Shown piece by piece: positions 31,044 to 42,686 of a stretch of 64,000 bases of DNA (position 1 is the first letter of the stretch; each line of letters opens with the position of its first letter). The stretch comes from Comamonas endophytica. GTDB lineage: Bacteria > Pseudomonadota > Gammaproteobacteria > Burkholderiales > Burkholderiaceae_C. The notes beneath the pieces were generated by a model. That model had not been told where the DNA came from, did not search any database, and worked only from the letters and a program-made list of their open reading frames with translations. The translations under genes were made by a program, and so were the position numbers. The stretch spans positions 3,191,501 to 3,255,500 of the forward strand of contig NZ_CP106881.1 in assembly GCF_023634805.2 (NCBI RefSeq), given 5' to 3'.

Positions 31044-31075
31044 AAAAAAGCGGCGGGCGCCTGAGCACCCGCCGC
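31044..31075 (-). terminator. Terminator or attenuator between rpsA and ihfB
   Basis: On the minus strand a GCGGCGGGTGC.../...GCGCCCGCCGC stem precedes six T. It lies about 80 bases after the rpsA stop and 42 bases before the ihfB start, so it could end most rpsA transcripts and lower ihfB expression. Confidence 0.8.
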
Positions 31076-31155
31076 ATTCAAGCCAAACGGCCGGAAGGGT
31101 TCACGCTGCCTGCAGATCCAGGATCTGCAGGTGGCATTTGCCGCTTCCAGGCGCT

Positions 31156-32841
31156 TTACTTGTCGGAGTTGTCCAGCTTGGCGCGCAGCAGGGCGCCCAG
31201 GCTGGTCGTGCCGGCGCTCTCGCGCGACGACTGGGCCGACAGCGAAGCCATGGCTTCCTGTTGTTCGGCCATGTCCTTTTGCTTGATCGACAGCTGGATG
31301 TTGCGGGTCTTGCGATCCACGTTCAGCACCACGGCCGTGACTTCGTCGCCTTCCTTGAGCACCGAGCGGGCATCTTCCACGCGGTCGCGCGAGATTTCCG
31401 AGACGCGCAGGTAACCCAGGATGTCGTCGCCGAGGTCGATTTCAGCGCCGCGGGCGTCCACGGTCTTGACCTTGCCGGTCACGATCTGGCCCTTGTCGTT
31501 GACAGTGGCGAAGGTCGTGAAGGGGTCGCTGTCCAGCTGCTTGATGCCCAGGCTGATGCGTTCGCGTTCCACGTCCACGGCCAGCACGATGGCTTCGACT
31601 TCCTGGCCCTTCTTGTAGTTGCGAACCGCGGCTTCGCCGGTTTCGTTCCACGAGAGGTCGGACAGGTGCACCAGGCCGTCGATACCGGCAGCCAGGCCCA
31701 CGAACACGCCGAAGTCGGTGATCGACTTGATCGGGCCCTTGACGCGGTCGCCGCGCTTGGTGTTCTGCGCGAATTCCTGCCATGGGTTGGCCTTGCACTG
31801 CTTCATGCCCAGGGAGATGCGACGCTTGTCTTCGTCGATTTCCAGAACCATGACTTCGACTTCGTCGCCCAGCGACACCAGCTTCGAAGGCGCAATGTTC
31901 TTGTTGGTCCAGTCCATTTCGGAGACGTGCACCAGGCCTTCGATGCCGGGTTCCAGTTCCACGAACGCGCCGTAGTCGGCGATGTTCGTGACCTTGCCGA
32001 ACAGGCGGGTGCCCGAAGGATAGCGGCGCGAAACGCCCATCCAGGGATCGTCGCCCATTTGCTTCAGGCCCAGGGACACGCGGTTCTTCTCGGTGTCGAA
32101 CTTCAGGATCTTGGCCGTGATTTCCTGGCCAGCCGTCACCACTTCCGAGGGGTGACGCACGCGGCGCCATGCCATGTCGGTGATGTGCAGCAGGCCGTCG
32201 ATGCCGCCCAGGTCCACGAACGCACCGTATTCGGTGATGTTCTTGACCACGCCCTGGACGATGGCGCCTTCCTTCAGCGTCTCCATCAGCTTGGCGCGCT
32301 CTTCGCCCATCGAGGCTTCCACCACGGCGCGGCGGCTCAGCACCACGTTGTTGCGCTTGCGGTCGAGCTTGATGACCTTGAATTCCAGGGTCTTGTTTTC
32401 GTAAGGCGTCAGATCCTTGATCGGACGCGTGTCGATCAGCGAACCGGGCAGGAATGCGCGGATGCCGTTGACCAGAACCGTGAGGCCGCCCTTGACCTTG
32501 CCCGAAGTGGTGCCGGTCACGAACTCGCCCGATTCCAGGGCCTTTTCCAGGGCCAGCCAGGAGGCCAGGCGCTTGGCGGTGTCGCGCGACAGGATCGTGT
32601 CGCCGTAGCCGTTTTCGATGGAGCCAATGGCCACCGAGACGAAGTCACCCACTTGGACTTCGACTTCGCCCTGATCGTTCTTGAATTCGTCGAGGGGCAC
32701 GTAGGCTTCGGACTTCAGGCCGGCGTTCACGACCACGAAGTTGTGCTCGACGCGCACGACTTCAGCGGTGATGACTTCGCCAGGACGCATTTCCGTGCGT
32801 TGCAACGATTCTTCAAACAGGGCGGCAAAAGATTCAGACAT
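31156..32841 (-). CDS. rpsA: 30S ribosomal protein S1
   Basis: 561 residues, start ATG at 32841 ([13 protein letters not shown]). Six S1 RNA-binding repeats can be followed (for example [85 protein letters not shown]). S1 brings mRNA to the ribosome. An in-frame start further upstream would add 15 residues and is unlikely. Confidence 0.97.
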   Translation of the reverse strand: MSESFAALFEESLQRTEMRPGEVITAEVVRVEHNFVVVNAGLKSEAYVPLDEFKNDQGEVEVQVGDFVSVAIGSIENGYGDTILSRDTAKRLASWLALEKALESGEFVTGTTSGKVKGGLTVLVNGIRAFLPGSLIDTRPIKDLTPYENKTLEFKVIKLDRKRNNVVLSRRAVVEASMGEERAKLMETLKEGAIVQGVVKNITEYGAFVDLGGIDGLLHITDMAWRRVRHPSEVVTAGQEITAKILKFDTEKNRVSLGLKQMGDDPWMGVSRRYPSGTRLFGKVTNIADYGAFVELEPGIEGLVHVSEMDWTNKNIAPSKLVSLGDEVEVMVLEIDEDKRRISLGMKQCKANPWQEFAQNTKRGDRVKGPIKSITDFGVFVGLAAGIDGLVHLSDLSWNETGEAAVRNYKKGQEVEAIVLAVDVERERISLGIKQLDSDPFTTFATVNDKGQIVTGKVKTVDARGAEIDLGDDILGYLRVSEISRDRVEDARSVLKEGDEVTAVVLNVDRKTRNIQLSIKQKDMAEQQEAMASLSAQSSRESAGTTSLGALLRAKLDNSDK

Positions 32842-32993
32842 GTATTTCCTTGGCCGCAGGCAGGTTTCCGGGGGCACGATTGCCAACGTTTTTAGGACTG
32901 CTTGCGGAGGTTGCGGGCAAAACCCGCGGGCTATAGTTCAATAACCCTCATGCCAATCGCTAGCCAGGGCGAAAAGCGGCAGAGGGACCGGCT

Positions 32994-35000
32994 TCAACCC
33001 ACGAAGGGTTGTCGCTCCTGCCACCATTGCAGCACCTGCTCGACCACCTGTTCGATGGAGAGTTCGGAGCCGTCTAGCAGCAGGGCGTCTGGTGCCGGCT
33101 TGAGAGGGGCGACGCTGCGCGACATGTCGCGCGCATCCCGGGCTTCAAGGTCAGCACGAAGCGCGGTGATGTTAGCTGAAATTCCTTTGGAAATCAACTG
33201 TTTATGCCTTCTGGCAGCACGGCATTCGGCCGATGCGATCAAATAGACCTTCAGCGGCGCCGTGGGAAAGATCACCGTGCCCATGTCGCGGCCGTCGGCC
33301 ACCAGCCCTGGCAGGCGCTGGAAATCCAGCTGCAGCGCGACCAGCGCCTCGCGCACCGCAGGCAGCGCCGAGACGCGCGAGGCATCCATGCCGGCGGCCT
33401 CGCTGCGGATCGCCTGGCCGATGTCCTCGTCGCCCAGCAGGATCTGCTGCGCAGGCGTGAAGCGGATCGGCAGCCGGTGCACCAGCGCGGCGATCTCCGC
33501 TTCGTGCGCAGGATCGATTTCAATGCCGGCGCGGCGCGCAGCCAGCCCGGCGATGCGGTAGAGCGCGCCCGAGTCGAGAATGCCATAGCCCAGGCGGTGC
33601 GCGACTTCGGCGGCAATCGTGCCCTTGCCCGAAGCCGTGGGGCCGTCGATGCAGATCACGGGAATGCGCTCGCGCGGCGTCTCGCAGACCGAGAACAGCG
33701 CCTCGAAATAATCCGGGAAGGTCTTGGCCACGCACTTCGGGTCCTCGATGCGCACCGGCAGCTGCCGCGGATTGAACGCGGCCAGCGAGAAGCACATCGC
33801 GACGCGGTGGTCGTCATAGGTGTGGATGCTGGCGGCGCGCCAGTCGGCGGGCTGGGCCGGCCGCGTGACGCGCAGGTAATCCGCGCCTTCCTCTATGCTC
33901 GCGCCGAGCTTGCGCAGCTCGCAGGCCATGGCGGCGATGCGGTCGGTTTCCTTGACGCGCCAGCTGGCGATGTTGCGCAGCGTGGTCGTGCCCTCGGCAT
34001 ACAGCGCCATGACGGCCAACGTCATCGCGGCATCGGGGATGTGGTTGCAGTCGAGGTCGATGGCCTGCAGCGGCCAGCGCCCGCGCCGCACCTGCAGCCA
34101 GTTCGGGCCGCTCTCCACCTCGGCGCCCATGGCCTGCGCGGCCTCGACGAAGCGGATGTCGCCCTGGATGGACTGCGCGCCCACGCCCAGGATGCGCACG
34201 CCCGGGCCCGCGGCGATCGCGCCCAGCGCGATGAAGTAGCTGGCCGAGGAGGCGTCGGCCTCGACATGGATCTCGCCCGGAGAGCGGTAGCGGCTGCCCG
34301 CAGGAATCGTGAAACGCTGCCAGTTGTCGTTGCGCACCGCGATGCCGAAGCGCGCCAGCAGCTCCAGCGTGATGTGGATATAGGGCTTGGAGATCAGCTC
34401 GCCCACCACTTCGATGGTGATGTCCTGCTGCGCCGCACGCAGCGGCAGCGCCATCAGCAACGAAGTGAGGAACTGGCTGGAGACATCGCCGCGCACCTGG
34501 ATCGGCGCCTGGGCCGCGGCGAACTCGGCGGCCGGCTTGATGCGCAATGGCGGGTAGCCTTCATTGCCCAGATAGCCGACGTCGCAACCCAGTTGGCGCA
34601 GTGCATCGACCAGATCGCCGATCGGGCGCTCGTGCATGCGCGCGATGCCGCTGAGCGTGAACTCACCGCCCAGCAGCGCCAGCGCCGCGGTGAGCGGGCG
34701 CATGGCGGTGCCGGCATTGCCCAGGAACAGTTCTGCCGCCGTGCCGGCGGGCAGGGCACCGGCAATGCCGGTGATGCGCAGGCTCGCGCCGCTGCGCTCG
34801 AGCCTGCAGCCGATCTGCTCCAGGGCCGTCAGCATCACGCGCGTGTCGTCCGAGTCCAGCAGGTCGTGCACGGCCGTGGTGCCCTCGCTGAGCGCGGCCA
34901 GCAGCAGCACGCGGTTGGAGATGCTCTTGGAGCCGGGCAGGCGCACTTCGCCTGCGGCCGCGGCCAGCGCGGGAATGTCGAGGAATTCGGTCTGGAACAT
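32994..35000 (-). CDS. aroA: Bifunctional EPSP synthase / cytidylate kinase (AroA-Cmk fusion)
   Basis: 668 residues. The N-terminal 440 are 3-phosphoshikimate 1-carboxyvinyltransferase ([17 protein letters not shown] at about 20-36; [21 protein letters not shown]-type [12 protein letters not shown]), followed directly by cytidylate kinase with the P-loop [16 protein letters not shown] and [13 protein letters not shown]. It makes EPSP in the shikimate pathway and phosphorylates CMP/dCMP. The two are separate neighbours in most bacteria; fusion is known in some Burkholderiales. It lies between tyrA and rpsA. Confidence 0.95.
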   Translation of the reverse strand: MFQTEFLDIPALAAAAGEVRLPGSKSISNRVLLLAALSEGTTAVHDLLDSDDTRVMLTALEQIGCRLERSGASLRITGIAGALPAGTAAELFLGNAGTAMRPLTAALALLGGEFTLSGIARMHERPIGDLVDALRQLGCDVGYLGNEGYPPLRIKPAAEFAAAQAPIQVRGDVSSQFLTSLLMALPLRAAQQDITIEVVGELISKPYIHITLELLARFGIAVRNDNWQRFTIPAGSRYRSPGEIHVEADASSASYFIALGAIAAGPGVRILGVGAQSIQGDIRFVEAAQAMGAEVESGPNWLQVRRGRWPLQAIDLDCNHIPDAAMTLAVMALYAEGTTTLRNIASWRVKETDRIAAMACELRKLGASIEEGADYLRVTRPAQPADWRAASIHTYDDHRVAMCFSLAAFNPRQLPVRIEDPKCVAKTFPDYFEALFSVCETPRERIPVICIDGPTASGKGTIAAEVAHRLGYGILDSGALYRIAGLAARRAGIEIDPAHEAEIAALVHRLPIRFTPAQQILLGDEDIGQAIRSEAAGMDASRVSALPAVREALVALQLDFQRLPGLVADGRDMGTVIFPTAPLKVYLIASAECRAARRHKQLISKGISANITALRADLEARDARDMSRSVAPLKPAPDALLLDGSELSIEQVVEQVLQWWQERQPFVG

Positions 35001-35022
35001 GGCGCCTTTTCAGCGTGCGGGC

Positions 35023-35946
35023 TCAGGCGCCCTGTAAATCGGAAGAAGTGGCGGGCGCGGCGGTGCGCGGGGCGCCCATGCGCGGGGCGCCCATGCGCCA
35101 GCCGGCGCGCGCGGTGCTGGCCCGCGTGATCTGCTCCTGCAGCCCCGGGCCGTCGCCGGCATGCACCAGCGCTTCGAGTTGGTCCAGTGCTTCGCGGAAC
35201 TGCCGCGCCTGCGCCAGTACCTGCTCGCGGTTCGCCAGCAGGATGTCGCGCCAGATCTGCGGGTTGCCGGCGGCAATGCGCGTGAAGTCGCGAAAGCCCG
35301 GGCCGGCCAGCGCCAGCGTGGCATCGGCGTCCGGCTGGGCCAGCACGCTTTGCATCATCGCAAAAGCCAATAGATGGGGCAGGTGGCTCACGGTCGCCAG
35401 CGTCGCGTCATGCGCCTCGGGCGTCATGCCGTGCACCTGGCAGCCCAGCGCCTGCCAGATGCGGCGCGCCTGCTCGAGCAGCGCGTCGTGTGTGTGCTCG
35501 GTGGGCGTGAGCACCACATGGCTGCCCGTGTAAAGGCCGGCCTCGGCATGCTCGACGCCCGCGACCTCCTTGCCGGTGATCGGATGCGCGGGAACGAAGG
35601 AGCCGATGCGGTCGCCCAGACCCGCGCGCGCGGCCTGCACCACGTCGGCCTTGGTCGAGCCCACGTCCATGATCAGCATGCCGGGCGTGACCAGATGCCG
35701 GATCGATGCCAGCGTGGCTTCGGTCGCGGCCACCGGCACGGCCAGCAGCACCAGATCCGAGCCCTGCACGGCCTGCAGCGCGGAAGATGCCTCGGCATCG
35801 ATCACGCCCAGCGCGAGCGCGCGTTCGGTGGTCGAGGGCGACTTGCTGTAGCCGACCACGCGCCCGACCAGGCCGGCCTTCTTCAGCGCCAGCGCAAACG
35901 ACCCGCCCATCAGGCCGCAGCCGATGAGCCCCAATTGTTCAAACAT
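35023..35946 (-). CDS. tyrA: Prephenate dehydrogenase
   Basis: 307 residues with the NAD-binding motif LIGCGLMGGSFALALKKAG (about 6-24), DVGSTKADVV and the helical dimer domain with PAHPITGKEVAGVEHA. Oxidises prephenate to 4-hydroxyphenylpyruvate for tyrosine. The C-terminal MGAPRMGAPR repeat is a low-complexity tail. Directly before the aroA-cmk gene. Confidence 0.95.
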   Translation of the reverse strand: MFEQLGLIGCGLMGGSFALALKKAGLVGRVVGYSKSPSTTERALALGVIDAEASSALQAVQGSDLVLLAVPVAATEATLASIRHLVTPGMLIMDVGSTKADVVQAARAGLGDRIGSFVPAHPITGKEVAGVEHAEAGLYTGSHVVLTPTEHTHDALLEQARRIWQALGCQVHGMTPEAHDATLATVSHLPHLLAFAMMQSVLAQPDADATLALAGPGFRDFTRIAAGNPQIWRDILLANREQVLAQARQFREALDQLEALVHAGDGPGLQEQITRASTARAGWRMGAPRMGAPRTAAPATSSDLQGA

Positions 35947-35985
35947 CCACAGACTCCGGCGGCAACGAGGAAGCAGGCATGGTCA

Positions 35986-37086
35986 TCATGCCGGCGTGGG
36001 GTAGGCGCCCAGCACCTTGTAGAACGCGCACAGGCGCTGCAGTTCCTCCAGCGCCTTGGCCACATGCGGCTGCGAAGGGTGGCCGGCGAGATCGATGTAG
36101 AAGTAGTACTCCCACTGGCCGGTGCGCGCCGGGCGCGACTCGAAGCGCGTCATCGACACGCCGTGGGTCTTGAGCGGCACCAGCAGGTCGTGCACGGCGC
36201 CGGGGCGGTTGGGCACGGAGATGATCAGGCTGGTCGAGTCCTTGCCCGTCGCCTGCGGCATGGCGAGGGTCTGTGGCAGGCAGATGACGGCGAAGCGCGT
36301 GCGGTTGTAGGCTTCGTCCTGGATCGCATGGGCCACGGTGTGCAGGCCGAACTGCTGCGCCGCGCGCTCCCCGGCAATGCCGGCCCAGTTCGGGTGGAGC
36401 GAGGCCAGGCGCGCGCCTTCGGCGTTGCTGTCGACCGGGCGGCGCTCGGCGTGCGGCAGGTGCTTGGACAACCAGCCCTGGCACTGCGCCAGCGCCTGCG
36501 GATGCGCGGCCACGACCTCGATGTCCTGCACCGAATTGCTCAGGCGCAGCAGGTTGTGGCGGATCAGCAGGCTGACCTCGCCGACCACATGGCAGGGCGT
36601 GTGCAGGAACATGTCCAGCGAGCGCGTGACCACGCCTTCGGTCGAGTTCTCCACGCCGACCACGCCGTACTGGGCGCTGCCAGCGGCCGTGGCATGGAAC
36701 ACCTCGTCGAAATTCGCGCAGTACATCAGGTCGGCAGCGCCGCCGAAGTAGTCGATGGCCGCCTGCTCGCAGAAGGTGCCGGCCGGGCCAAGCACCGCCA
36801 CGCGCTGGGGCGACTCGAGCGCCAGGCAGGCCGACATGATCTCGCGCCAGATGGCCGAGACATGGTTGGCGCGCAGCGGGCCGGGGTTGGCGGCCTCGAT
36901 CTTCTGGATGACCTGGGCCACGCGGTCGGGCCGGAAAAAGGGCGTGCCCTCGCGTTTCTTGAGCTCACCGACCTGCTCGGCGACGCGCGCGCGCTGGTTG
37001 ACCAGCGCCAGCAGCTGCTGGTCGAGGCTGTCGATCTGCTGGCGCAGGTCGGCGAGATCGGGCGAGGCTTGGGGGTTGATCGTCAC
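35986..37086 (-). CDS. pheA: Chorismate mutase / prephenate dehydratase (P-protein)
   Basis: 366 residues: AroQ-type chorismate mutase (about 8-95, LRQQIDSLDQQLLALVNQRA), prephenate dehydratase (about 98-275, LGPAGTFCEQAAI; GVVGVENSTEGVV) and a C-terminal ACT domain with the regulatory ESRP motif in MTRFESRPARTG. It makes phenylpyruvate for phenylalanine and is usually feedback-inhibited through ACT. 10 bases after serC stops. Confidence 0.95.
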   Translation of the reverse strand: MTINPQASPDLADLRQQIDSLDQQLLALVNQRARVAEQVGELKKREGTPFFRPDRVAQVIQKIEAANPGPLRANHVSAIWREIMSACLALESPQRVAVLGPAGTFCEQAAIDYFGGAADLMYCANFDEVFHATAAGSAQYGVVGVENSTEGVVTRSLDMFLHTPCHVVGEVSLLIRHNLLRLSNSVQDIEVVAAHPQALAQCQGWLSKHLPHAERRPVDSNAEGARLASLHPNWAGIAGERAAQQFGLHTVAHAIQDEAYNRTRFAVICLPQTLAMPQATGKDSTSLIISVPNRPGAVHDLLVPLKTHGVSMTRFESRPARTGQWEYYFYIDLAGHPSQPHVAKALEELQRLCAFYKVLGAYPTPA

Positions 37087-37096
37087 TGCTTGTCTC

Positions 37097-38206
37097 TCAG
37101 GCGTGTTGTTGTTCGAAGGCGTGCATGTAGTCGACCAGCGCCTGCACGCCGGCCAGCGGCATGGCGTTGTAGATGCTCGCGCGCATGCCGCCCACCGACT
37201 TGTGGCCCTTGAGCTGCAGCAGGCCGCGCTCCTTGGCGCCGGCCAGGAAAGCGTCGTTGAGGGCCTCGTTGCGCAGTTGGAACGGGATGTTCATGCGCGA
37301 GCGGCAGTTGGGCGCGACCTTGTTCACGTACAGCTGCGACTGGTCGATGCTGCGGTACAGCAGTTCGGCCTTGGCGATGTTGCGCTGCTCGATGGCGGCA
37401 ATGCCGGTGAGCTCGCCCTCGCGCTGGCGCTTGAGCCACTGGAAGGTGAGGCCGGCCATGTAGATGCCCCAGGTCGGCGGGGTGTTGAACATCGACTGGT
37501 TGTCGGCCACGATCTTGTAGTCGAAGGCGCTGGGGCAGACGGGCAGGGCGTGGCCGATCAGGTCCTCGCGCACGATGACGATGGTCAGCCCCGCCGGGCC
37601 GATGTTCTTCTGCGCGCCGGCGAAGGCCAAGCCCACGCGGCTCCAGTCGATGGCGCGCGAGGCCACGTGCGAGGAGCAGTCGATGACCAGCGGCGCGTCG
37701 CTGCCCAGCGCCTTCAGGTCGGGCAGTTCGTGGAATTCGACGCCGTGGATGGTCTCGTTGCTGCAGATGTGCAGGTAGCTGGCGCCGCGGCTGAGCTCCC
37801 AGCTCGACGCCGGGGCGATGCTGGTGAACTGCGATTCCTCGCCGCTGGCCGCCACATGCACCTGCGACGCATATTTGCGCGCTTCCTTGAGCGACTTCTG
37901 GCTCCAGCTGCCGGTGAGCACGAAATCCACCGTGCCGGCGTGCGACAGGTTCAGCGGCACGATGGCGTTCTCGCCCAGGCCGCCGCCCTGCATGAACAGG
38001 ATCTTGAAGTGCGCGGGCACGGCCAGCAGTTCGCGCAGGTCGGCCTCGGCCTGCTCGTAGATCGACACGAACTCCTTGCCGCGGTGGCTCATCTCCATGA
38101 CGCCCATGCCGCTGCCGTGCCAGTCGAGCATTTCGGCCGCGGCCTGCTCCAGGACTTCGGCGGGAATGGCCGCGGGGCCGGCGGAAAAGTTGTACGGACG
38201 GTTCAT
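37097..38206 (-). CDS. serC: Phosphoserine aminotransferase
   Basis: 369 residues, starting [23 protein letters not shown]. The PLP lysine is in [14 protein letters not shown] (about residue 196). Converts 3-phosphohydroxypyruvate to phosphoserine for serine and pyridoxal synthesis. gyrA-serC-pheA order is conserved in Burkholderiales. Confidence 0.96.
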   Translation of the reverse strand: MNRPYNFSAGPAAIPAEVLEQAAAEMLDWHGSGMGVMEMSHRGKEFVSIYEQAEADLRELLAVPAHFKILFMQGGGLGENAIVPLNLSHAGTVDFVLTGSWSQKSLKEARKYASQVHVAASGEESQFTSIAPASSWELSRGASYLHICSNETIHGVEFHELPDLKALGSDAPLVIDCSSHVASRAIDWSRVGLAFAGAQKNIGPAGLTIVIVREDLIGHALPVCPSAFDYKIVADNQSMFNTPPTWGIYMAGLTFQWLKRQREGELTGIAAIEQRNIAKAELLYRSIDQSQLYVNKVAPNCRSRMNIPFQLRNEALNDAFLAGAKERGLLQLKGHKSVGGMRASIYNAMPLAGVQALVDYMHAFEQQHA

Positions 38207-38257
38207 GGTGTCTACGGGCGGGGTTCAGCCGCGCATTTTGCGGAGTATGAAACAGGC

Positions 38258-38278
38258 ACGCCGGCATTGCCGGCGTGT
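38258..38278 (-). other. Hairpin between gyrA and serC
   Basis: CACGCCGGC/GCCGGCGTG (38258-38266 and 38270-38278) is a 9-bp perfect stem 18 bases after the gyrA stop. There is no T-run on the minus strand, so it is probably a processing or pausing element rather than a terminator. Confidence 0.5.
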
Positions 38279-38296
38279 TCGGGAAGGGGCCCGGGA

Positions 38297-40960
38297 TCAG
38301 GCCTGGGGCATCGCGCCATCATCCGCCACGGGGGCGTCTGCGGGTTCGGCTTCGTCGGCCACTGCCTGTGCATCGTTTTCGGCGATGCGCTGCAGGCCGC
38401 TGAGCTTGGCGCCGTCGTCCAGCGCGATCAGCGTCACGCCCTGGGTGGCGCGGCCGAGCTCGCGGATCTCGGCGACGCGGGTGCGCACCAGCACGCCCTT
38501 GTCGGTGATCAGCATGATCTCGTCATCGGCGCGCACCAGCGTGGCGGCGACGACCTTGCCGTTGCGCTCGGACTGCTGGATGGCGATCATGCCCTTGGTG
38601 CCGCGGCCGTGGCGCGTGTATTCCGCAATGCTCGTGCGCTTGCCGTAGCCGTTCTCGGTGGCGGTGAGCACGCTCTGCGGGTTGCTGTCCGAATCCTCGG
38701 CGACCAGCATGGCGATGACGCTCTGGCCGTCTTCCAGGGTCATGCCGCGCACGCCGCGGGCCTGGCGGCCCAGCGGGCGCACGTCGTTCTCGTCGAAGCG
38801 CACGGCCTTGCCGCCGTCGCTGAACAGCATGACGTCATGCGCGCCGTCAGTGAGCGAAGCGCCGATCAGATAGTCGCCGTCGTCGAGGTTGACGGCGATG
38901 ATGCCGGCCTTGCGCGGGTTGCTGAACTCGTTGAGCGCGGTCTTCTTGACGGTGCCCATGCTGGTGGCCATGAACACGTAGCGGTCTTCGGGGAAGCTGC
39001 GCATCTCGCCGGTGAGTGCCAGCACCACGTTGATCTTCTCGCCTTCCTGCAGCGGGAACATGTTGACGATGGGGCGGCCGCGCGAGCCGCGCGAGCCGGC
39101 GGGCACTTCCCAGACCTTGAGCCAGTACAGGCGGCCGCGGTTGGAGAAGCACAGCAGGTAGTCGTGCGTGTTGGCGATGAACAGCTGGTCGATCCAGTCG
39201 TCGTCCTTGGTCGCCGTGGCCTGCTTGCCGCGGCCACCGCGCTTCTGGGCGCGGTACTCGGACAGCGGCTGGCTCTTGATATAGCCGGTGTGGCTCAGTG
39301 TGACCACCATGTCGGTGGGCGTGATCAGGTCTTCGGTCGACAGGTCCTGCGCGCTGTACTCGACGCTGCTGCGGCGCGCGCCGATCTTGCTCTGGCCGAA
39401 CTCGGCCTTGAGCGCCGTGAGCTCCTCGCCGATGATGACGGACACGCGCGCGGGCTTGGCCAGGATGTCGAGCAGGTCCTCGATCATCGCCATGACGTCC
39501 TTGTACTCGGCAACGATCTTGTCCTGCTCCAGGCCGGTGAGGCGCTGCAGGCGCATCTGCAGGATTTCCTGCGTCTGCGTTTCGGACAGGCGGTACTTGC
39601 CGTCCTGACCCAGGCCGAATTCGGCTTCCAGGTTCTCGGGACGGTAGTCGTCGGCGCTGACCAGGCCGCCGTCTTCGCGCGTGCGGGTGAGCATCTCGCG
39701 CACCAGCTTGCTGTCCCACGAGCGCGACATCAGCTCGGCCTTGGCGACGGGCGGCGTGGGCGCGTTGCGGATGATGGCGATGAATTCGTCGATGTTGGCC
39801 AGCGCCACGGCCAGGCCTTCGAGCACATGGCCGCGGTCGCGCGCCTTGCGCAGCTCGAACACCGTGCGTCGGGTGATGACCTCGCGGCGGTGCTGCAGGA
39901 AGACCTCGATCAGTTCACGCAGGTTGCACAGGCGCGGCTGACCGTCGATCAGCGCCACCATGTTCATGCCGAAGGTGTCCTGCAGCTGGGTCTGCTTGTA
40001 CAGGTTGTTGAGCACGACCTCGGGCACTTCGCCGCGCTTGAGCTCGATGACCAGGCGCATGCCGGACTTGTCCGATTCGTCCTGGATGTGGCTGATGCCC
40101 TCGATCTTCTTCTCGTGGACCAGCTCGGCCATGCGCTCCTGCAGCGTCTTCTTGTTGACCTGGTAGGGCAGCTCGTCGACGATGATCGCCTGGCGCTGGC
40201 CGCGGTCGATGTCCTCGAAGTGGCACTTGGCGCGCATGACGACGCGGCCGCGGCCGGTGCGGTAGCCGTCCTTCACGCCATTGATGCCGTAGATGATGCC
40301 CGCGGTGGGGAAGTCGGGCGCGGGCACGATCTCCATCAGCTCGTCGATGCTGGCGTCGGGGTTCTGCAGCATGTGCAGGCAGGCATCCACGACCTCGTTG
40401 AGGTTGTGCGGCGGAATGTTGGTGGCCATACCCACGGCAATGCCGGAGGAGCCGTTGACCAGCAGGTTGGGCAGGCGGCTGGGCAGCACCAGCGGCTCGC
40501 GTTCGCTGCCGTCGTAGTTGGGGCCGAAATCGACGGTTTCCTTGTCGATGTCGGCAATCATTTCATGGGCGATCTTCGCCAGGCGGATTTCGGTGTAGCG
40601 CATGGCCGCGGCGCTGTCGCCATCGACCGAGCCGAAATTGCCCTGGCCATCGACCAGCATGTGGCGCAGGGAGAAGTCCTGGGCCATGCGCACGATGGTG
40701 TCATATACCGCGGAATCGCCGTGCGGGTGGTATTTACCGATCACATCACCGACGATACGTGCCGACTTCTTGTAGGGCCGATTCCAATCATTGTTGAGTT
40801 CGTGCATCGCATAGAGCACGCGCCGGTGCACCGGCTTGAGGCCATCGCGAGCATCGGGCAGCGCGCGGCCCACGATCACGCTCATGGCGTAATCGAGATA
40901 ACTGCGACGCATCTCCTCCTCTAGGCTGATGGGCAGAGTTTCTTTGGCAAACTGGGTCAT
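38297..40960 (-). CDS. gyrA: DNA gyrase subunit A
   Basis: 887 residues, start ATG at 40960 ([17 protein letters not shown]). GyrA features: the quinolone-resistance region [17 protein letters not shown] with Ser and Asp at the two usual resistance positions (wild type), catalytic tyrosine region [14 protein letters not shown] ([10 protein letters not shown]), and a C-terminal beta-pinwheel with the GyrA box QKRGGRGK. Introduces negative supercoils with GyrB. Divergent from ompA. Confidence 0.97.
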   Translation of the reverse strand: MTQFAKETLPISLEEEMRRSYLDYAMSVIVGRALPDARDGLKPVHRRVLYAMHELNNDWNRPYKKSARIVGDVIGKYHPHGDSAVYDTIVRMAQDFSLRHMLVDGQGNFGSVDGDSAAAMRYTEIRLAKIAHEMIADIDKETVDFGPNYDGSEREPLVLPSRLPNLLVNGSSGIAVGMATNIPPHNLNEVVDACLHMLQNPDASIDELMEIVPAPDFPTAGIIYGINGVKDGYRTGRGRVVMRAKCHFEDIDRGQRQAIIVDELPYQVNKKTLQERMAELVHEKKIEGISHIQDESDKSGMRLVIELKRGEVPEVVLNNLYKQTQLQDTFGMNMVALIDGQPRLCNLRELIEVFLQHRREVITRRTVFELRKARDRGHVLEGLAVALANIDEFIAIIRNAPTPPVAKAELMSRSWDSKLVREMLTRTREDGGLVSADDYRPENLEAEFGLGQDGKYRLSETQTQEILQMRLQRLTGLEQDKIVAEYKDVMAMIEDLLDILAKPARVSVIIGEELTALKAEFGQSKIGARRSSVEYSAQDLSTEDLITPTDMVVTLSHTGYIKSQPLSEYRAQKRGGRGKQATATKDDDWIDQLFIANTHDYLLCFSNRGRLYWLKVWEVPAGSRGSRGRPIVNMFPLQEGEKINVVLALTGEMRSFPEDRYVFMATSMGTVKKTALNEFSNPRKAGIIAVNLDDGDYLIGASLTDGAHDVMLFSDGGKAVRFDENDVRPLGRQARGVRGMTLEDGQSVIAMLVAEDSDSNPQSVLTATENGYGKRTSIAEYTRHGRGTKGMIAIQQSERNGKVVAATLVRADDEIMLITDKGVLVRTRVAEIRELGRATQGVTLIALDDGAKLSGLQRIAENDAQAVADEAEPADAPVADDGAMPQA

Positions 40961-41187
40961 GGACTGCGACTTTGACGGCAAGGGAGGCCCATTTTAGAGT
41001 CATTGGGCTGTAGTTGCTGCGCAACATATCCCGGGAATTCGGCTTTTGTCGCGCCGACCCCACCGCCGAGCCCGCCTCATTCGCCTGTTACGTATGGCAC
41101 AATCATTTCCAACGTTCTTGGTGATGGCCACTAATGACGTCCACAGATTCGCAGCGCTGCTGTGACTTTTTCCCCAAGAGGAGAACC

Positions 41188-41844
41188 ATGAAGAAACTGA
41201 ACAAAGTAGCGATGTTGTTTGCCTGCGCTGCCATGGCTACGGCCGCTGGCGCCCAAGTCAAGGCTGCCAACGGCGGCAACGTGATCGACAACTGGCAAAA
41301 CGGCTCCAGCGAGCTGGTCTGGAAGAACGGCACGAACGAACTGTGCTGGCGCGATGCCAACTGGACCCCCGCAACGGCTGCTGCCAACTGCGACGGCGCC
41401 CTGCAGCCTCCCGCACCCGCACCTGTGGTCGCTCCCGCACCCGCACCTGCACCAGCACCCGCACCCGCTCCCGCACCTGCAGTGGCTTCCAAGGTCACCT
41501 ACGCTGCCGACGCGTTCTTCGACTTCGACAAGTCCGTCCTGAAGCCTGCCGGCAAGGAAAAGCTGGACGACCTGGTCTCCAAGGTCAAGGGCGTGAACCT
41601 GGAAGTCATCATTGCCGTGGGTCACACCGACTCCATCGGTACCGATGCCTACAACCAGCGTCTGTCGGTCCGCCGTTCGGAAGCCGTGAAGGCATATCTG
41701 GTGTCCAAGGGCATCGAACGCAACCGCGTCTACACTGAAGGCAAGGGCGAGAAGCAACCCGTGGCCGACAACCGCACGGCCGAAGGCCGCGCGAAGAACC
41801 GCCGCGTGGAAATCGAAGTGGTGGGCACCCGCGCCGCCCAGTAA
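41188..41844 (+). CDS. ompA: OmpA family outer-membrane protein with a Pro-Ala linker
   Basis: 218 residues from ATG at 41188, which has AAGAGGAG upstream; an in-frame ATG at 41134 lacks it. Signal peptide to about AGAQ, a short N-terminal part with two tryptophan/cysteine pairs (no 8-stranded barrel), a low-complexity (PA)n linker (about 86-110) and a C-terminal OmpA peptidoglycan-binding domain with FFDFDKSVLKPAGKEKL and NQRLSVRRSEAVKAYL. Tethers outer membrane to peptidoglycan. It is divergent from gyrA. Confidence 0.92.
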   Translation: MKKLNKVAMLFACAAMATAAGAQVKAANGGNVIDNWQNGSSELVWKNGTNELCWRDANWTPATAAANCDGALQPPAPAPVVAPAPAPAPAPAPAPAPAVASKVTYAADAFFDFDKSVLKPAGKEKLDDLVSKVKGVNLEVIIAVGHTDSIGTDAYNQRLSVRRSEAVKAYLVSKGIERNRVYTEGKGEKQPVADNRTAEGRAKNRRVEIEVVGTRAAQ

Positions 41845-41861
41845 TCTCCGGATTACTTCGG

Positions 41862-41889
41862 AAAAAGCCCCGGAAACGGGGCTTTTTTT
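41862..41889. terminator. Terminator after ompA
   Basis: AAAAAGCCCCG-GAAA-CGGGGCTTTTTTT: a strong GC stem flanked by A and T runs, so it can end transcription in either direction. 18 bases after the ompA stop. Confidence 0.92.
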
Positions 41890-41972
41890 ATGGCTGCGCG
41901 CCGCCCGAGGCCACAGGCGCCCCCTTGCGGAGGGGGCGCCTGCCCCCACATTCCAGCGTGAAGGAAAAGACG

Positions 41973-42686
41973 ATGCAAGACGCGATCAATGTCGACCCGG
42001 CCGAACTGGCCAAGTTCTCCGATCTGGCCCACCACTGGTGGGATCCGGAAAGCGAATTCAAGCCGCTGCACCAGATCAACCCGCTGCGCCTGGAATGGAT
42101 CAACGGCATCGCCCCGCTGCACGACCGTGACGTGCTCGATGTCGGCTGCGGCGGTGGCATCCTGGCCGACGCCATGGCACGCAAGGGCGCGGTGGTGACC
42201 GGCATCGACCTTGCCACCAAGTCGCTGCGCGTGGCGCAGCTGCATGCACTGGAGGCCGAGACCCCAGGCATCCGCTATGAGGAAGTGGCTGTCGAAGCAC
42301 TGGCCAAACGCCAGCCCGCGAGCTTCGATGTGGTCACCTGCATGGAGATGCTCGAGCATGTTCCCGATCCGGAATCGGTGGTGCGGGCCTGCGCCCAGCT
42401 GGTCAAGCCCGGAGGTTGGGTGTTTTTTTCCACCATCAATAGAAACGTGAAATCTTTTGCGCAAGCAATTGTTGCAGCCGAGTACTTGCTAAACCTGCTG
42501 CCGCGTGGTACGCACGAATATGCCAAGATGATCCGCCCCAGCGAGCTTGCCGCCTACTGCCGCGCCGCAGGTCTCAACGTGCTGCACGCTCGGGGCCTGC
42601 AGCACAACCCGCTCACGGGTCGCTACTGGCTCAGCGCCGACACCAGCGTGAACTACATGATCGCCACGCAGAGGCCCGCCGAATGA
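41973..42686 (+). CDS. ubiG: Ubiquinone biosynthesis O-methyltransferase
   Basis: 237 residues, start ATG at 41973 with AAGGAAAAG upstream. SAM site VLDVGCGGGIL (about 50-60) and GITMEMLEHVP-like (CMEMLEHVPDP). UbiG does both O-methylations of coenzyme Q. Overlaps gph by four bases. Confidence 0.95.
   Translation: MQDAINVDPAELAKFSDLAHHWWDPESEFKPLHQINPLRLEWINGIAPLHDRDVLDVGCGGGILADAMARKGAVVTGIDLATKSLRVAQLHALEAETPGIRYEEVAVEALAKRQPASFDVVTCMEMLEHVPDPESVVRACAQLVKPGGWVFFSTINRNVKSFAQAIVAAEYLLNLLPRGTHEYAKMIRPSELAAYCRAAGLNVLHARGLQHNPLTGRYWLSADTSVNYMIATQRPAE

Noticed and set aside
36755..40924. A 1389-residue plus-strand open frame over serC and gyrA
   Set aside because: It is antisense to two certain genes, has biased His/Arg/Ala/Gly-rich composition and no domain; it is a shadow frame of GC-rich coding DNA.
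40940..41187. Region between gyrA and ompA as an extra regulatory RNA
   Set aside because: No terminator, conserved hairpin or recognisable RNA motif was seen beyond ordinary promoter sequence.
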